A stretch of 64,000 bases of DNA from Haemophilus pittmaniae (GCF_900186995.1 NZ_LT906463.1:1054001-1118000), one strand, 5' to 3'; shown: positions 19,994 to 30,408, numbered from the stretch's first letter. The notes: generated by a model from the sequence alone, not told the origin. Numbers and translations are program-made.

Positions 19994-20605
19994 ATGATTG
20001 GTCGTTTACAAGGGGTCTTGCTGGAAAAGCAGCCACCTGAAATTTTGCTTGATGTGCATGGTGTTGGTTACGAATTATTATTACCAATGACTAGTTTTTA
20101 TGATTTACCAGAAATAGGAAAAGAAACCACCTTATTTACTCATCTTGTTGTTCGTGAAGATGCCCATCTTCTCTTTGGTTTTGCTCAAAAAAACGATCGT
20201 ACTTTATTTCGTGAACTCATCAAAACTAATGGTGTTGGCCCCAAATTGGCATTGGCGATTTTATCAGCTATGTCAGTAGAACAGTTTGCTTACGCTATTG
20301 AGCGAGAGGAACTTTCTAAACTGGTAAAAATTCCCGGTGTTGGGAAAAAAACGGCTGAGCGCTTGTTAGTAGAATTAAAAGGGAAATTTAAAGACATCCG
20401 ACAAAATGATTTCTTTGTCGAAAGCACTCATATCCCTTCAGTTTCAGAATTACGCCAATCAGAAAGTGCAGCTGATGAAGCTGTTGCTGCGTTAGTTGCG
20501 TTAGGTTATAAAACAACGGATGCAGAAAAGATGGTGAAAAAGGTCATGAAAGCTGATTTAACCAGTGAGCAGTTAATTCGTGAAGCCTTAAAAGCTGCAC
20601 TATAA
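19994..20605 (+). CDS. ruvA: Holliday junction branch-migration protein RuvA
   Basis: 203 residues. Tetrameric junction-binding protein: N-terminal OB domain ([12 protein letters not shown]...GVGYELLLP), two helix-hairpin-helix motifs ([13 protein letters not shown] and [13 protein letters not shown]), and C-terminal RuvB-contacting domain ([12 protein letters not shown]). 57 bases after ruvC and 13 before ruvB. Confidence 0.98.
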   Translation: MIGRLQGVLLEKQPPEILLDVHGVGYELLLPMTSFYDLPEIGKETTLFTHLVVREDAHLLFGFAQKNDRTLFRELIKTNGVGPKLALAILSAMSVEQFAYAIEREELSKLVKIPGVGKKTAERLLVELKGKFKDIRQNDFFVESTHIPSVSELRQSESAADEAVAALVALGYKTTDAEKMVKKVMKADLTSEQLIREALKAAL

Positions 20606-20618
20606 AAATTAAAGAAAT

Positions 20619-21617
20619 ATGATCGAAGCAGATAGAATTATTAGTAGCCAGGCAAAGATTGATGAAGATGTTATTGATCGAGCCATTCGACCAAAGCTTT
20701 TAGCTGACTATGTGGGGCAGCCTCAGGTGCGTGAGCAGATGGATATTTTCATCAAGGCTGCTAAATTACGACAAGATGCCTTGGATCATCTTTTGATCTT
20801 TGGCCCTCCAGGATTAGGAAAAACCACCTTAGCCAATATTGTTGCCAATGAAATGGGCGTGAATATTCGTACGACATCAGGCCCTGTACTTGAGAAAGCA
20901 GGTGACCTAGCGGCAATGCTCACCAACCTTGAGCCACATGATGTTCTTTTTATTGATGAAATTCATCGTCTTTCTCCTGCAATTGAGGAAGTGCTTTATC
21001 CTGCAATGGAAGATTATCAACTGGATATTATGATTGGTGAGGGGCCGGCAGCCCGTTCAATTAAGTTAGATTTGCCTCCCTTTACTCTAGTTGGTGCGAC
21101 AACTAGAGCAGGTTCTTTGACTTCTCCATTGCGAGACCGTTTTGGTATTGTTCAGCGTTTGGAATTTTATTCTGTTGAAGATTTAACTTCTATTGTGGCA
21201 AGGAGCGCATCTTGTTTAAGTCTTGAGTTAGAAGATAAGGCAGCTTTTGAAGTGGCGCGTCGTTCACGCGGAACCCCTCGTATTGCAAATCGTTTATTAC
21301 GTCGAGTGCGAGATTTTGCTGATGTGCGAAATGATGGCATCATTTCCGTGGATATTGCCAAACAAGCACTTTCAATGTTGGATGTAGATGATGCGGGATT
21401 TGATTATTTAGACAGAAAATTATTAACGGCTGTAATTGAACGTTTCGATGGCGGTCCTGTGGGATTAGATAATTTGGCTGCTGCAATAGGTGAAGAACGA
21501 GATACTATTGAAGATGTGTTAGAGCCTTATTTAATCCAACAAGGATTCCTGCAACGCACACCACGTGGGCGAATTGCAACATCATTAACTTACCGGCATT
21601 TTGGATTAGAAAAGTAG
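20619..21617 (+). CDS. ruvB: Holliday junction branch-migration ATPase RuvB
   Basis: 332 residues, hexameric AAA+ motor. Walker [10 protein letters not shown], Walker B LFIDEIHR, sensor 1 VGATTRAG, arginine finger region PLRDRFG, sensor 2 [17 protein letters not shown]-terminal winged-helix domain. Last gene of the ruv set, closed by a strong terminator. Confidence 0.98.
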   Translation: MIEADRIISSQAKIDEDVIDRAIRPKLLADYVGQPQVREQMDIFIKAAKLRQDALDHLLIFGPPGLGKTTLANIVANEMGVNIRTTSGPVLEKAGDLAAMLTNLEPHDVLFIDEIHRLSPAIEEVLYPAMEDYQLDIMIGEGPAARSIKLDLPPFTLVGATTRAGSLTSPLRDRFGIVQRLEFYSVEDLTSIVARSASCLSLELEDKAAFEVARRSRGTPRIANRLLRRVRDFADVRNDGIISVDIAKQALSMLDVDDAGFDYLDRKLLTAVIERFDGGPVGLDNLAAAIGEERDTIEDVLEPYLIQQGFLQRTPRGRIATSLTYRHFGLEK

Positions 21618-21630
21618 TTATTCTTGTAAT

Positions 21631-21667
21631 AAAAAAAGCGCTTATTGAGATCAATAAGCGCTTTTTT
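21631..21667. terminator. bidirectional terminator between ruvB and the convergent gene
   Basis: AAAAAAGCGCTTATTGA, loop GA, TCAATAAGCGCTTTTTT: a long perfect stem with A and T tracts on both sides. Confidence 0.95.
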
Positions 21668-21676
21668 ACTGAGAAC

Positions 21677-21991
21677 CTAGTTTATTTCTTCAGAAGAGTA
21701 GGCTTTCATACTATTTAGTTTGGCTAAGCCGACATCACAGCTTTTTTGTTGAGTAGCTAATTCCATTGCAAGGATTTGTTGTTTACTTTGATTAAGTTTG
21801 TTCTTGATTTTACCGACTTGGGTATGTGTGCCGGGTTGTTTTTCGGCCTGAGCAATTAAGTTTTCTGCTTCTTTAAATAACTTTTCACATTGTTGTGGGA
21901 TTTCTACTTTTGAGCCTACTGAGGGGGCTGCGATAGAAAGTGAGGCAAAAGAGCCTAATATCGCTGCTAATATAAGGGATAATTTTTTCAT
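21677..21991 (-). CDS. small secreted protein (possibly DUF5339)
   Basis: 104 residues from ATG 21991, which has AAGGATTCAT just upstream on the minus strand. Signal peptide of about 22 residues ending SIAA-P. The mature part has two cysteines (QQCEKLF and KSCDVGL), is helical, and carries a KIKNKLNQSKQQI core; it looks like a small Pasteurellaceae periplasmic family that I recall as DUF5339, though I am not certain of the number. Function unknown. Monocistronic, convergent with ruvB. Confidence 0.65.
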   Translation of the reverse strand: MKKLSLILAAILGSFASLSIAAPSVGSKVEIPQQCEKLFKEAENLIAQAEKQPGTHTQVGKIKNKLNQSKQQILAMELATQQKSCDVGLAKLNSMKAYSSEEIN

Positions 21992-22131
21992 TATGAATCC
22001 TTTAGGACTGTCTCCAAAAATAAACTGTCTGGAAAATAACAAAAATCAGCTTGTCTGTCCAGTATTTCGGTTCTACTTAATGCCTTTGTTTCTAGGGGGA
22101 TTGTGTCGAAGGAGTAAGTGAAATTATAAAA

Positions 22132-22145
22132 TTGATGTATATCAA
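22132..22145. promoter_or_regulatory. FNR box upstream of cydA
   Basis: TTGATGTATATCAA is an exact match to the FNR consensus TTGATNNNNATCAA. It lies in the roughly 425-base gap before cydA, about 273 bases from the start codon. A second, partial word (GATATATCAAATT) is near 22181. I saw no other feature in this gap. Confidence 0.75.
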
Positions 22146-22417
22146 ATTTAACATTCTTAAGCAATTAGAGGTATTTAATGGGATATATCAAATTTTGTGA
22201 TCGATATAACGCTTTTAGCTATTTTTTATCCCTATGTTTAGTAGTAGAATGCGCGAAATTTAGATTGTTTTCACGGCAATTAACTTGTTGGTAGATACTA
22301 TCATATAGGTGTTTTGTCGTTGTTTGCTTGATGAATTTGTTAAGTTTGGGGTGATTACGGATATTTTTTCGATAATCATGAGTGATAAACTTGTAGTTTT
22401 ATACAAGGAGTTGCGAG

Positions 22418-23983
22418 ATGTTAGACGTTGTTGAACTCTCACGCTTGCAGTTTGCATTAACTGCGTTATATCACTTTATCTTCGTACCGCTAACATTAGG
22501 ACTGAGTTTTGTTTTAGTCATAATGGAATCCATTTATGTGATTACCGGTAAAGAAGTATATAAGGATATGACAAAATTTTGGGGTAAGTTATTTGGTATT
22601 AACTTTGCCCTAGGGGTTACCACAGGTATCATCATGGAGTTCCAATTTGGTACTAACTGGTCTTACTATTCCCATTATGTTGGTGATATCTTTGGTGCAC
22701 CTTTAGCTATCGAAGCATTGTTGGCATTCTTCCTCGAATCAACATTTGTTGGTTTATTCTTTTTTGGTTGGGAACGATTAACTAAATGGAAACATTTATT
22801 AGCCACGTTCTGTGTTGCTTTTGGTTCAAATCTTTCCGCAATGTGGATTTTAGTTGCCAATGGCTGGATGCAAAATCCAATGGGGTCAGAATTTAATTTT
22901 GAAACAGTACGGATGGAAATGAGTAGTTTCTTTGACCTTTGGTTAAATCCTGTTGCTCAAACAAAATTCTTACATACTGTAACTGCAGGTTATGTTACGG
23001 GAGCATTTTTTGTTTTAGCTATTAGCTCCTATTATCTTTTGAAAGGCCGTGATGTTGGGTTTGCAAAACGTTCTTTCTCTGTTGCTGCTACCTTTGGTTT
23101 TATTGCTGCAGTTTCCGTTTTAGCTGTTGGTGATGAATCTGGTTATGATATTGGTAAAGCTCAACCGGTGAAATTAGCCGCAATGGAAGGAGAGTTTGAT
23201 ACTCATCCTGCGCCAGCACCGTTCCATCCAATTGCGATTCCGAATACCAATGAAATGAAAAATGATTTTGCTATTGAGGTACCTTATTTAGGTGGTTTGA
23301 TTGCAACTCGTTCTTTAGATACTGAAATTATCGGTCTGAAAGACATTCAGGCGAAAAATGAAGGTCGTGTTCGTAACGGTATGGTCGCTTATGATTTATT
23401 CACGCAATTAAAAGCAGAGAAGAAATCAGAAGGGCAAGTAAACCTAGAAACTAAAGCAAAATTTGATGAGGTGAAAGGGGACTTAGGTTTTGGTTTATTA
23501 TTAAAACGCTATACCGATAAAGTAGTGGATGCGACCGAAGAGCAAATTAAACAAGCAGCGCGTGATACGATTCCTAATGTCGGTCCTAACTTCTGGGCAT
23601 TCCGGGGAATGTTAGCTGCGGGGGGCTTAATTTTATTGCTTATGTTAGGTGCTTTCGTACAAAATTTAAGAGGCAAGGTTACTGCTTCCCCTGCATTGCT
23701 AAGAACTCTATTATGGAGTCTACCATTACCTTGGTTAGCCATTGAATTTGGTTGGTTCTTAGCTGAATACGGGCGTCAACCCTGGGCTATTTATGAGGTA
23801 TTGCCGGTTGGTGTAGCTGCGTCTAACTTAGCTGTAAGCGATCTACTATTTTCAATTGGTTTAATCTGTGTTCTTTATTTGTTCTTCATTATCGTTGAAA
23901 TGTACCTAATGTTTAAATTCGCCCGTTTAGGTCCAAGTGCATTGAAAACAGGTAAATACTATTTTGAACAGTCATCAAAATAA
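22418..23983 (+). CDS. cydA: cytochrome bd ubiquinol oxidase subunit I
   Basis: 521 residues, quinol-oxidising, haem-bearing subunit of the high-affinity bd oxidase in the inner membrane. Haem b595 ligand His19 ([10 protein letters not shown]) is at the E. coli position; the length indicates the long-Q-loop type; [12 protein letters not shown] is the conserved segment near the C-terminus. ATG with AAGGAGTTGCGAG upstream. First gene of the cydABX-ybgE-ybgC run; an FNR box lies upstream, as expected for an oxidase used at low oxygen. Confidence 0.98.
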   Translation: MLDVVELSRLQFALTALYHFIFVPLTLGLSFVLVIMESIYVITGKEVYKDMTKFWGKLFGINFALGVTTGIIMEFQFGTNWSYYSHYVGDIFGAPLAIEALLAFFLESTFVGLFFFGWERLTKWKHLLATFCVAFGSNLSAMWILVANGWMQNPMGSEFNFETVRMEMSSFFDLWLNPVAQTKFLHTVTAGYVTGAFFVLAISSYYLLKGRDVGFAKRSFSVAATFGFIAAVSVLAVGDESGYDIGKAQPVKLAAMEGEFDTHPAPAPFHPIAIPNTNEMKNDFAIEVPYLGGLIATRSLDTEIIGLKDIQAKNEGRVRNGMVAYDLFTQLKAEKKSEGQVNLETKAKFDEVKGDLGFGLLLKRYTDKVVDATEEQIKQAARDTIPNVGPNFWAFRGMLAAGGLILLLMLGAFVQNLRGKVTASPALLRTLLWSLPLPWLAIEFGWFLAEYGRQPWAIYEVLPVGVAASNLAVSDLLFSIGLICVLYLFFIIVEMYLMFKFARLGPSALKTGKYYFEQSSK

Positions 23984-23997
23984 GCGGGAGATTAATT

Positions 23998-25134
23998 ATG
24001 ATTGATTATGAATTTCTAAGATTTATTTGGTGGGTACTGGTAGTTGTATTGCTTATTGGTTTCTCTGTAACCGATGGATTTGATATGGGAGTTACCTCTC
24101 TTTTACCTTTTGCCGGTAAGAAAGAGGTAGAAAAACGTATCATGATTAATACTATCGCGCCTCACTGGGATGGAAATCAGGTATGGTTATTAACAGCAGG
24201 TGGCGCAGTATTTGCAGCTTGGCCAATTGTGTATTCTGTAGCATTTTCTGGTTTTTATATTGCGCTATTTTTAGTTTTAGCTGCCTTATTCTTTAGACCA
24301 ATCGGTTTTGAGTATCGTGCTAAAATTGATAATCCAACATGGCGTGCCATTTGGGACTGGGGGCTATTTGCCGGTGGTGCAGTACCAGCATTGGTTTTCG
24401 GTGTGGCATTTGGTAATTTACTGCAAGGTGTACCTTTTGAATTCAATGAGATTGGCCAAGTTACTTATACTGGGTCATTCTTTGCGTTACTTAATCCATT
24501 TGCGTTACTTTGCGGAGTATTAAGTTTAACAATGTTAGTTACTCATGGTGCTAACTGGTTGCAAATGAAAACAACAGCAGCTTTAAGAGATAGAGTTAGC
24601 TCAATAAGCCAAATCGGAGCGGGGGTAACTATCATTACTTTCGTTTTAGCTGGCGCGTGGCTTTATTTTAAAGATGGATATGTTGTGAATAGTGCAATTG
24701 ACCACTTCGCAGCATCATCTCCGGTGGGTAAAAATGTATCGGTAGAAACTGCAGCGTGGTTTAAGAATTTTGCAGAAATGCCAATTCTTTGGATATTCCC
24801 TGTATTAGCTGTAATTTCTGCATTGTTTAATGTAGTTACTTCAAAAGCTAATCGTTGTGGATTTGCATTTTTCTTCTCATCATTAACAATGGCTGGAATT
24901 ATTATTACAGCGGCTGTGTCTATGTTCCCGTTTGTGATGCCTTCTAGCAGTAAACCGGGAGAAAGCTTATTGATGTGGGATGCAACCTCAAGTGAATTAA
25001 CATTGACTATAATGTTTTTCTTGGCGCTGATTTTTGTGGTTATTTCGTTGGCTTACACAATTTGGTCATACTATAAAATGTTTGGTCGTATCGATGAAAG
25101 CTTTATTGAAGAGCATAAACATACGGCTTATTAA
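23998..25134 (+). CDS. cydB: cytochrome bd ubiquinol oxidase subunit II
   Basis: 378 residues, partner of CydA. Starts MIDYEFLRFIWWVLVVVLLIGFSVTDGFDMG, the family hallmark, followed by NTIAPHWDGNQVWL. Eight to nine membrane segments. 14 bases after cydA with AGCGGGAGATTAATT as ribosome-binding region; followed by cydX after 11 bases. Confidence 0.98.
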   Translation: MIDYEFLRFIWWVLVVVLLIGFSVTDGFDMGVTSLLPFAGKKEVEKRIMINTIAPHWDGNQVWLLTAGGAVFAAWPIVYSVAFSGFYIALFLVLAALFFRPIGFEYRAKIDNPTWRAIWDWGLFAGGAVPALVFGVAFGNLLQGVPFEFNEIGQVTYTGSFFALLNPFALLCGVLSLTMLVTHGANWLQMKTTAALRDRVSSISQIGAGVTIITFVLAGAWLYFKDGYVVNSAIDHFAASSPVGKNVSVETAAWFKNFAEMPILWIFPVLAVISALFNVVTSKANRCGFAFFFSSLTMAGIIITAAVSMFPFVMPSSSKPGESLLMWDATSSELTLTIMFFLALIFVVISLAYTIWSYYKMFGRIDESFIEEHKHTAY

Positions 25135-25145
25135 GGAGATTTTAT

Positions 25146-25244
25146 ATGTTATATGTACTTTGGGTTATTGGTGTGCTTTTAGCTGTAGTGATAAGTGCAA
25201 AGCTAACAATCAAGAAAGAATATAATGGGAATTTTGATCACTAA
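25146..25244 (+). CDS. cydX: cytochrome bd-I accessory subunit CydX
   Basis: A 32-residue single-pass membrane peptide, MLYVLWVIGVLLAVVISAK followed by LTIKKEYNGNFDH. It matches the pattern of E. coli CydX (M-W-Y-F-A-W-I-L-G-x-L-L-A): aromatic residues, Trp6, G9 and L11-L12, then a charged tail. Strong ribosome-binding site (TAAGGAGATTTTAT) 11 bases after cydB. CydX stabilises the haems of the bd oxidase. It is short enough to be missed by many gene finders. Its 3' end overlaps ybgE. Confidence 0.9.
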   Translation: MLYVLWVIGVLLAVVISAKLTIKKEYNGNFDH

Positions 25245-25533
25245 TATGATTAATTCACTTTATCAACTTGTAAATAAGGGTTCGTTTAGAACCCTTTCAT
25301 TTCTTCTAGCACTAGGGCTTACTATTGCTTTTTTCTTAAATATTCACGGATTTTCTACCACCCTAAGAACAGCTTCTCCTATAGTGGTATTGAGTATTAT
25401 ATGGGGGATTGTGACCTCTTGGATTCATGGGATAGGGTTTGATATTCGCACATCTTTATTGAAATTGATCTTATCCCCACTAATAGGATATATAACTGGC
25501 TGCTTCGCTGTGATTTCTCATTTTCTTAGATGA
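25225..25533 (+). CDS. ybgE: Cyd operon protein YbgE
   Basis: 102 residues, three hydrophobic segments (about 22-39, 49-66, 78-98). YbgE-type: small membrane protein always found after cydX; role in bd oxidase assembly not settled. The ATG at 25225 overlaps cydX by 20 bases; an internal ATG at 25246, two bases after the cydX stop, would give MINSLYQLV and is an equal candidate. Confidence 0.85.
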   Translation: MGILITNMINSLYQLVNKGSFRTLSFLLALGLTIAFFLNIHGFSTTLRTASPIVVLSIIWGIVTSWIHGIGFDIRTSLLKLILSPLIGYITGCFAVISHFLR

Positions 25534-25617
25534 AATATTATTTTTATTGATGGCTTGCATCTGCTAAACACAGGTTCTAGAATAGCCGACTTCTATTGCC
25601 ATGATTTAGGAAATACA

Positions 25618-26019
25618 GTGAGTACTCAACAAACTATCCCAATTAGGATTTATTATGAGGATACTGATGCCGGTGGTGTTGTGTATCATGCACGTTACTT
25701 ACATTTTTTTGAGAGAGCGAGAACTGAGTATTTAAGAAGTATAGGTTTTACTCAACAGGTACTGTTGCGGGAACAACAAATTGCTTTTGTAGTCAAATCG
25801 CTGGTTATTGATTATAAATTTCCTGCAAAATTAGATGATTGGCTTTTCGTTGAAACGGAAATTGTTGCAATTAAAGGAGCAACAATTTTGTTTAAGCAAT
25901 ATTTGAAACGGGATACAGACGTTTTATCTATGGCTGATGTAAAGGTTGCTTGTGTTGACCTTAATAAAATGAAACCTGTCGCAATTCCTGAAGAATTAAA
26001 AGCGGCATTTTTAAAGTAA
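25618..26019 (+). CDS. ybgC: acyl-CoA thioesterase YbgC (Tol-Pal-associated)
   Basis: Hot-dog-fold thioesterase; the H. influenzae enzyme hydrolyses short-chain acyl-CoA. I place the start at GTG 25618 (protein begins [20 protein letters not shown]) because homologues begin only a few residues before the catalytic [16 protein letters not shown] motif and TTTAGGAAATACA precedes it; the frame is open further upstream. 133 residues. First gene of the tol-pal cluster, following ybgE by 84 bases. Confidence 0.9.
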   Translation: MSTQQTIPIRIYYEDTDAGGVVYHARYLHFFERARTEYLRSIGFTQQVLLREQQIAFVVKSLVIDYKFPAKLDDWLFVETEIVAIKGATILFKQYLKRDTDVLSMADVKVACVDLNKMKPVAIPEELKAAFLK

Positions 26020-26039
26020 ATAACTTTTCGGAGTATGCA

Positions 26040-26726
26040 ATGACTGCAGAATTGAACTTTTTAGATCTTTTTCTAAAAGCAAGTATTGTTGTTCAACTTG
26101 TAATTGTGATCTTGATTTCGTTCTCAATTATTTCTTGGGCAATCATCATTCAACGTAGCCGTATTTTGACGAGTGCGTTAAAAGAAGCGAATACTTTTGA
26201 AGATCGTTTCTGGTCTGGTGAAGATTTAAATAAACTCTATGATGGTTTATCTAATCGTCGTGAAGTATTAACAGGTAGCGAACAAATTTTCTTTGTCGGC
26301 TTTAAAGAATTCTCTCGCTTAAAACAAGTGAACGCAGATGCGCCAGAAGCAATCATTAAAGGTACGACTCGTGCGATGAACCTTGCAATGAATCGTGAAG
26401 TAGAAGCGCTTGAAAGTCGTGTGCCTTTCTTAGCAACAGTGGCTTCTGTAAGTCCATATATCGGTTTATTTGGTACCGTTTGGGGTATCATGCACGCATT
26501 TATGGCATTAAGTGGTGCGAAACAAGCGACATTACAAATGGTTGCACCAGGTATCGCAGAAGCCTTGATCGCAACAGCAATCGGTTTGTTTGCGGCGATT
26601 CCAGCTGTAATGGCGTATAACCGTTTAAGCTTACGTGTCAATGCGATTGAACAAAATTATGGTAACTTCATTGATGAATTCACCACAATTTTACATCGTC
26701 AAGCTTTTGGTAAAGCGCCCCATTAA
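26040..26726 (+). CDS. tolQ: Tol-Pal system inner-membrane protein TolQ
   Basis: 228 residues, ExbB/MotA family; three membrane segments (about 16-36, 130-150, 165-190) with the conserved [24 protein letters not shown] and [24 protein letters not shown]. With TolR it forms the proton-driven motor energising TolA during cell constriction. 20 bases after ybgC. Confidence 0.97.
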   Translation: MTAELNFLDLFLKASIVVQLVIVILISFSIISWAIIIQRSRILTSALKEANTFEDRFWSGEDLNKLYDGLSNRREVLTGSEQIFFVGFKEFSRLKQVNADAPEAIIKGTTRAMNLAMNREVEALESRVPFLATVASVSPYIGLFGTVWGIMHAFMALSGAKQATLQMVAPGIAEALIATAIGLFAAIPAVMAYNRLSLRVNAIEQNYGNFIDEFTTILHRQAFGKAPH

Positions 26727-26744
26727 AAATAGATGAAAAAATTG

Positions 26745-26777
26745 ACCGCGCTTCATAAATCAAACAAAAAGTGCGGT
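26745..26777 (+). repeat. Haemophilus-type uptake word and imperfect inverse between tolQ and tolR
   Basis: ACCGCGCTT at 26745-26753 and AAGTGCGGT (exact Haemophilus uptake word) at 26769-26777 form an inverted pair with one mismatch. It may act as an intercistronic hairpin, since paired uptake words are often used as terminators in this family. Confidence 0.65.
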
Positions 26778-26805
26778 GGATTTTAGCGAAGTTTTAGAGG
26801 AAATT

Positions 26806-27225
26806 ATGGCTCGTCGTCAGCGTAAAGACATTAAATCTGAAATTAACATCGTGCCATTTCTCGATGTTCTTTTAGTTTTAGTGTTAATTTTTATGGCAAC
26901 CGCGCCGATTATCAGTCAGAGTGTTCAAGTGGAACTCCCTGATTCGGTGCAAAGTCAAAATGTATCAAATGAAGATAAAACACCGGTTATTTTAGAGGTA
27001 GCAGGTATTGGGCAGTATTCGATTTCTATTGGTGGTCAACGCCAAGAAGGTCTTAACGAAGAAATGGTAACCCAGTTATCAAAACAAGAATTTGATAAAG
27101 ATAATAACACAATGTTCTTAGTGGGCGGAGCAAAAGATGTACCTTATGAAGAAGTGATTAAAGCACTGAATTTACTACATCTTGCCGGCATTAAGTCTGT
27201 GGGTTTAATGACCAACCCGATTTAA
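26806..27225 (+). CDS. tolR: Tol-Pal system inner-membrane protein TolR
   Basis: 139 residues from ATG 26806 (AGAGGAAATT upstream). The open frame reaches back to a GTG at 26776, but that lies within the uptake-word hairpin and the family starts MARRQRKDIKSEINIVPFLDVLLVLVLIFM. One membrane segment with the essential Asp in PFLDVLLVL, then the periplasmic dimerisation domain. ExbD family. Confidence 0.96.
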   Translation: MARRQRKDIKSEINIVPFLDVLLVLVLIFMATAPIISQSVQVELPDSVQSQNVSNEDKTPVILEVAGIGQYSISIGGQRQEGLNEEMVTQLSKQEFDKDNNTMFLVGGAKDVPYEEVIKALNLLHLAGIKSVGLMTNPI

Positions 27226-27243
27226 GAATAAGTAGGTAAAACC

Positions 27244-28485
27244 GTGCAGAATAATCGACGAAAAAAACGTGCAAATGAGTTTGTCATCTCTATTGCGATG
27301 CACCTTGCATTGTTTGGTTTGTTGATTTGGAGCTCTCTTTATCAAACCGTTGAAATAATGGGTGGTGGAGAAGGTGAAGGTGATGCCATGGGAGCTGTGA
27401 TGGTCGATACCGGCAGCGCAGCGCAGGAATGGGGACGTATTCAACAACAGAAAAAAGGTCAAACTGATAAACAGAAAAAACCAGAACCTGTAGTCGAAGA
27501 GAAAAAACCAGAACCTGAACCTGAACCAAATCAGCAAGAAATTGCGAAACAAGAAGAGATTAAGCGTCAGCAGGAAATTCAACGTCAAAAAGAACTTGAA
27601 AAACAAAAGCAGCAAGAAATTGAAAAGCAAAAACAGCAACAAGAACTTGCTCGTCAAGAGGCGTTAGAAAAGCAGAAACAAGCTGAAGAAGCGAAAGCAA
27701 AACAAGCTGCAGAGGCAGCGAAGTTGAAAGCTGAAGCTGAGGCAAAACGTTTAGCGGCGGCCGCTAAACAGGCTGAAGAAGAGGCAAAAGCAAAGGCACA
27801 AGCTGAAGCTCAAAAAGCGAAAGAAAAAGCAGAAGCAGATGCTAAAGCCAAAGCTGAGGCGAAAGCGAAAGCAGAAGCTGAAGCAAAAGCGAAGGCAAAA
27901 GCGGAAGCAGACGCCAAAGCGAAAGCTGAAGCGGAGGCTAAGGCGAAAGCTGAGGCCGATGCAAAAGCTAAAGCAGAGGCTGAAGCAAAAGCGAAGGCAG
28001 AAGCAAAAGCTAAAGCGGATGCAGAAGCGAAAGCGAAGGCTGATGCAAAAGCTAAAGCTGATGCAGCAAAACGTAAAGCGGATCAAGCAGCTTTAGATGA
28101 CTTCATGAACGGTGGCGACATCGGTGGTGGTAGCGCATCTAAAGGTGGCAATGCGAATAAAGGTGGTACACAAGGTAGTGGTGCTGGACTTGGAGCCGGG
28201 GACGGTGGCAAGGTCGGTGACCAATATGCAGGTGTTATTAAACGTGAAATCCAACGCCGTTTCTTAAAAGACCCAAGCTTTGCCGGTAAAGTTTGTAGCA
28301 TTAAAATCCAGTTAGGTCGAGATGGTACTATTTTAGGCTATCAACGCGTTTCTGGACCTGATGATATTTGTACTGCAGCATTAAGTGCGGTAGCTAGAAC
28401 GAAAAAAGTTCCAGCAGCACCATCTGATGCTATTTATGAAAAATATAAAGCGCCGACTATCGATTTTGATATCAATGCTCGATAA
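27244..28485 (+). CDS. tolA: Tol-Pal system protein TolA
   Basis: 413 residues from a GTG start. Domain I: membrane anchor (about 13-33) with conserved SxxxH (SIAMH). Domain II: long Glu/Gln/Lys then Ala/Lys/Glu helix, about 75-280, built from AKAEAEAKAKAEADAK-like units. Domain III: C-terminal globular domain with two cysteines (VCSIKI, ICTAAL) contacting TolB/Pal. The N- and C-terminal parts are very close to H. influenzae TolA; the helical part looks longer than that protein as I remember it. It contains an exact AAGTGCGGT at 28383. Spans the periplasm. Confidence 0.96.
   Translation: MQNNRRKKRANEFVISIAMHLALFGLLIWSSLYQTVEIMGGGEGEGDAMGAVMVDTGSAAQEWGRIQQQKKGQTDKQKKPEPVVEEKKPEPEPEPNQQEIAKQEEIKRQQEIQRQKELEKQKQQEIEKQKQQQELARQEALEKQKQAEEAKAKQAAEAAKLKAEAEAKRLAAAAKQAEEEAKAKAQAEAQKAKEKAEADAKAKAEAKAKAEAEAKAKAKAEADAKAKAEAEAKAKAEADAKAKAEAEAKAKAEAKAKADAEAKAKADAKAKADAAKRKADQAALDDFMNGGDIGGGSASKGGNANKGGTQGSGAGLGAGDGGKVGDQYAGVIKREIQRRFLKDPSFAGKVCSIKIQLGRDGTILGYQRVSGPDDICTAALSAVARTKKVPAAPSDAIYEKYKAPTIDFDINAR
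28383..28391 (+). repeat. Haemophilus-type DNA uptake word in tolA
   Basis: Exact AAGTGCGGT inside the C-terminal domain of tolA, where it encodes part of LSAVA. One of only three found in the window. Confidence 0.7.
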
Positions 28486-28526
28486 TCGGTTTTAGAAAAG
28501 TAACAACGTTAAAATAAGGTGATTAA

Positions 28527-29810
28527 ATGAAATTGATCAAACGTGTTATGGGGCTATTTGTGATCATGTTTGCATTTGTAAGCACAGCAATGGCAGAAGA
28601 TGAAGTTCGAATTGTGATTGATGAAGGTGTTGATGGCGCTCGTCCTATCGCAGTTGTTCCTTTCGCAGGTTCTGCACCTGAAAATATTGGTCAAATTGTT
28701 GCGGATGATTTACGTAATAGTGGTAAATTTAATCCAATTCCAGTAAGCCAAATGCCACAACAACCAACTACGGCAGCAGAAGTGAAACCAGAAGCTTGGA
28801 CAGCTTTAGGTATTGATGCTGTTGTGGTAGGTCAAGTGACATCAACTGGTAGCGGTTATAATATTTCTTACCAATTGGTTGATACCGTAGGTGCATCAGG
28901 TACACCTGGTGCGGTGCTTGCACAAAATAGCTATACAGTGACAAATAAATGGTTACGCTATGGTGCACATACCGTGAGTGATGAAGTATTTGAAAAATTA
29001 ACCGGTATTCGTGGTGCATTCAGAACGCGTATTGCTTACGTGGTGCAAAAAAATGGCGGCTCACAACCTTATGAAGTTCGTGTAGCAGATTATGATGGCT
29101 ACAACCAATTTATTGTAAATCGTAGCTCACAACCAATTATGTCTCCAGCTTGGTCTCCAGATGGTAAACGTTTAGCGTATGTATCTTTTGAGAACAAAAA
29201 ATCACAACTTGTTGTACAAGACTTAGGTTCAGGTTCTCGTAAAGTAGTTGCTTCTTTCCCTGGACATAACGGTGCACCAGCATTCTCTCCAGATGGTTCT
29301 AAACTCGCATTTGCTTCTTCACAAGATGGTTTATTAAACATCTATGTAATGGGATCAAATGGTGGTAGTCCAGTTCAGTTAACTCGCGGTGCGGGTAATA
29401 ATACAGAACCATCATGGTCTCCAGATGGTAGCTCAATCCTCTTTACTTCGGATAGAAGTGGATCACCACAAGTTTATCGCATGAGTGCGAATGGTGGTGG
29501 CGCCTCACCAGTAGGTGGGCGTGGTAGTGCGCAAATTAGTGGTGATGGTAAAACCCTTGTAATGATCAATGGTAACAATAACGTAGTTAAACAAGATCTT
29601 ACAACGGGTAGTTCAGAAGTGTTAAGTACATCGTTTTTAGGTGAAAGCCCGAGTATTTCGCCTAACGGCATTATGATTATTTACAGCTCTACCCAAGGTT
29701 TGGGAAAGGTGCTACAATTAGTTTCTGCTGACGGTCGTTTTAAAGCGAGCCTTCCAGGAAGTAATGGCCAAGTTAAATTTCCGGCTTGGTCTCCATACTT
29801 GACTAAATAA
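28527..29810 (+). CDS. tolB: Tol-Pal system periplasmic protein TolB
   Basis: 427 residues. Signal peptide of 23 residues ending TAMA-ED. N-terminal D1 domain, then a six-blade β-propeller with repeated blades [36 protein letters not shown]. It binds Pal and the TolA C-terminus. 41 bases after tolA, 22 before pal. Confidence 0.97.
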   Translation: MKLIKRVMGLFVIMFAFVSTAMAEDEVRIVIDEGVDGARPIAVVPFAGSAPENIGQIVADDLRNSGKFNPIPVSQMPQQPTTAAEVKPEAWTALGIDAVVVGQVTSTGSGYNISYQLVDTVGASGTPGAVLAQNSYTVTNKWLRYGAHTVSDEVFEKLTGIRGAFRTRIAYVVQKNGGSQPYEVRVADYDGYNQFIVNRSSQPIMSPAWSPDGKRLAYVSFENKKSQLVVQDLGSGSRKVVASFPGHNGAPAFSPDGSKLAFASSQDGLLNIYVMGSNGGSPVQLTRGAGNNTEPSWSPDGSSILFTSDRSGSPQVYRMSANGGGASPVGGRGSAQISGDGKTLVMINGNNNVVKQDLTTGSSEVLSTSFLGESPSISPNGIMIIYSSTQGLGKVLQLVSADGRFKASLPGSNGQVKFPAWSPYLTK

Positions 29811-29832
29811 AAACTCATTGAGGAGAAATCTA

Positions 29833-30297
29833 ATGAACAAATTTGTTAAATCATTATTGGTTGCAGGTTCAGTTGCTGCATTAGCTGCATGTAGTTCATC
29901 TAATAATGATGCTGCCGCTAATGGTGCTAATGGCCAAACTTTTGGTGGTTATTCTGTTGAAGATCTTCAACAACGTTATAACACAGTATATTTCGGTTTC
30001 GATAAATACAATGTTGAAGGTGAGTATGTGCAAATCTTAGATGCTCATGCAGCATACTTAAATGCAACTCCAGCAGCGAAAGTTCTTGTTGAAGGTAATA
30101 CCGATGAACGTGGTACACCTGAGTACAATATCGCTTTGGGTCAACGTCGTGCTGATGCTGTTAAAGGTTATTTAGCAGGAAAAGGTGTAGAAGGAAGCAA
30201 AGTTTCAACCGTATCTTATGGTGAAGAGAAACCTGCAGTATTAGGTCACGATGAAGCTGCATATTCTAAAAACCGTCGTGCGGTGTTAGCTTACTAA
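29833..30297 (+). CDS. pal: peptidoglycan-associated lipoprotein Pal (P6 of Haemophilus)
   Basis: 154 residues from ATG 29833, with TTGAGGAGAAATCTA upstream; the open frame begins 15 bases earlier. Signal [20 protein letters not shown] with lipobox LAAC. OmpA-like domain: [39 protein letters not shown]. It anchors the outer membrane to peptidoglycan; the H. influenzae homologue is the outer-membrane antigen P6. Last gene of the operon, followed by a terminator. Confidence 0.97.
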   Translation: MNKFVKSLLVAGSVAALAACSSSNNDAAANGANGQTFGGYSVEDLQQRYNTVYFGFDKYNVEGEYVQILDAHAAYLNATPAAKVLVEGNTDERGTPEYNIALGQRRADAVKGYLAGKGVEGSKVSTVSYGEEKPAVLGHDEAAYSKNRRAVLAY

Positions 30298-30320
30298 TTA
30301 AAATATAGCTAAGTAATAGA

Positions 30321-30349
30321 AGCAGAGTGCGCAATGCCTCTGCTTTTTT
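30321..30349 (+). terminator. intrinsic terminator of the tol-pal operon
   Basis: AGCAGAG, a loop of about 14 bases, CTCTGCT followed by TTTTT. Confidence 0.85.
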
Positions 30350-30408
30350 ATTTTATATACTTAATTGATGACAATTCGTGCAGTTAGTTAAATTTATTCA
30401 AATATTTC

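Noticed and set aside
27245..28096. Long open frames on the minus strand and in other frames of tolA
   Set aside because: They translate to Phe/Cys/Arg-rich or Lys/Arg-rich low-complexity sequence that mirrors the Ala-Lys repeat; they are shadows.
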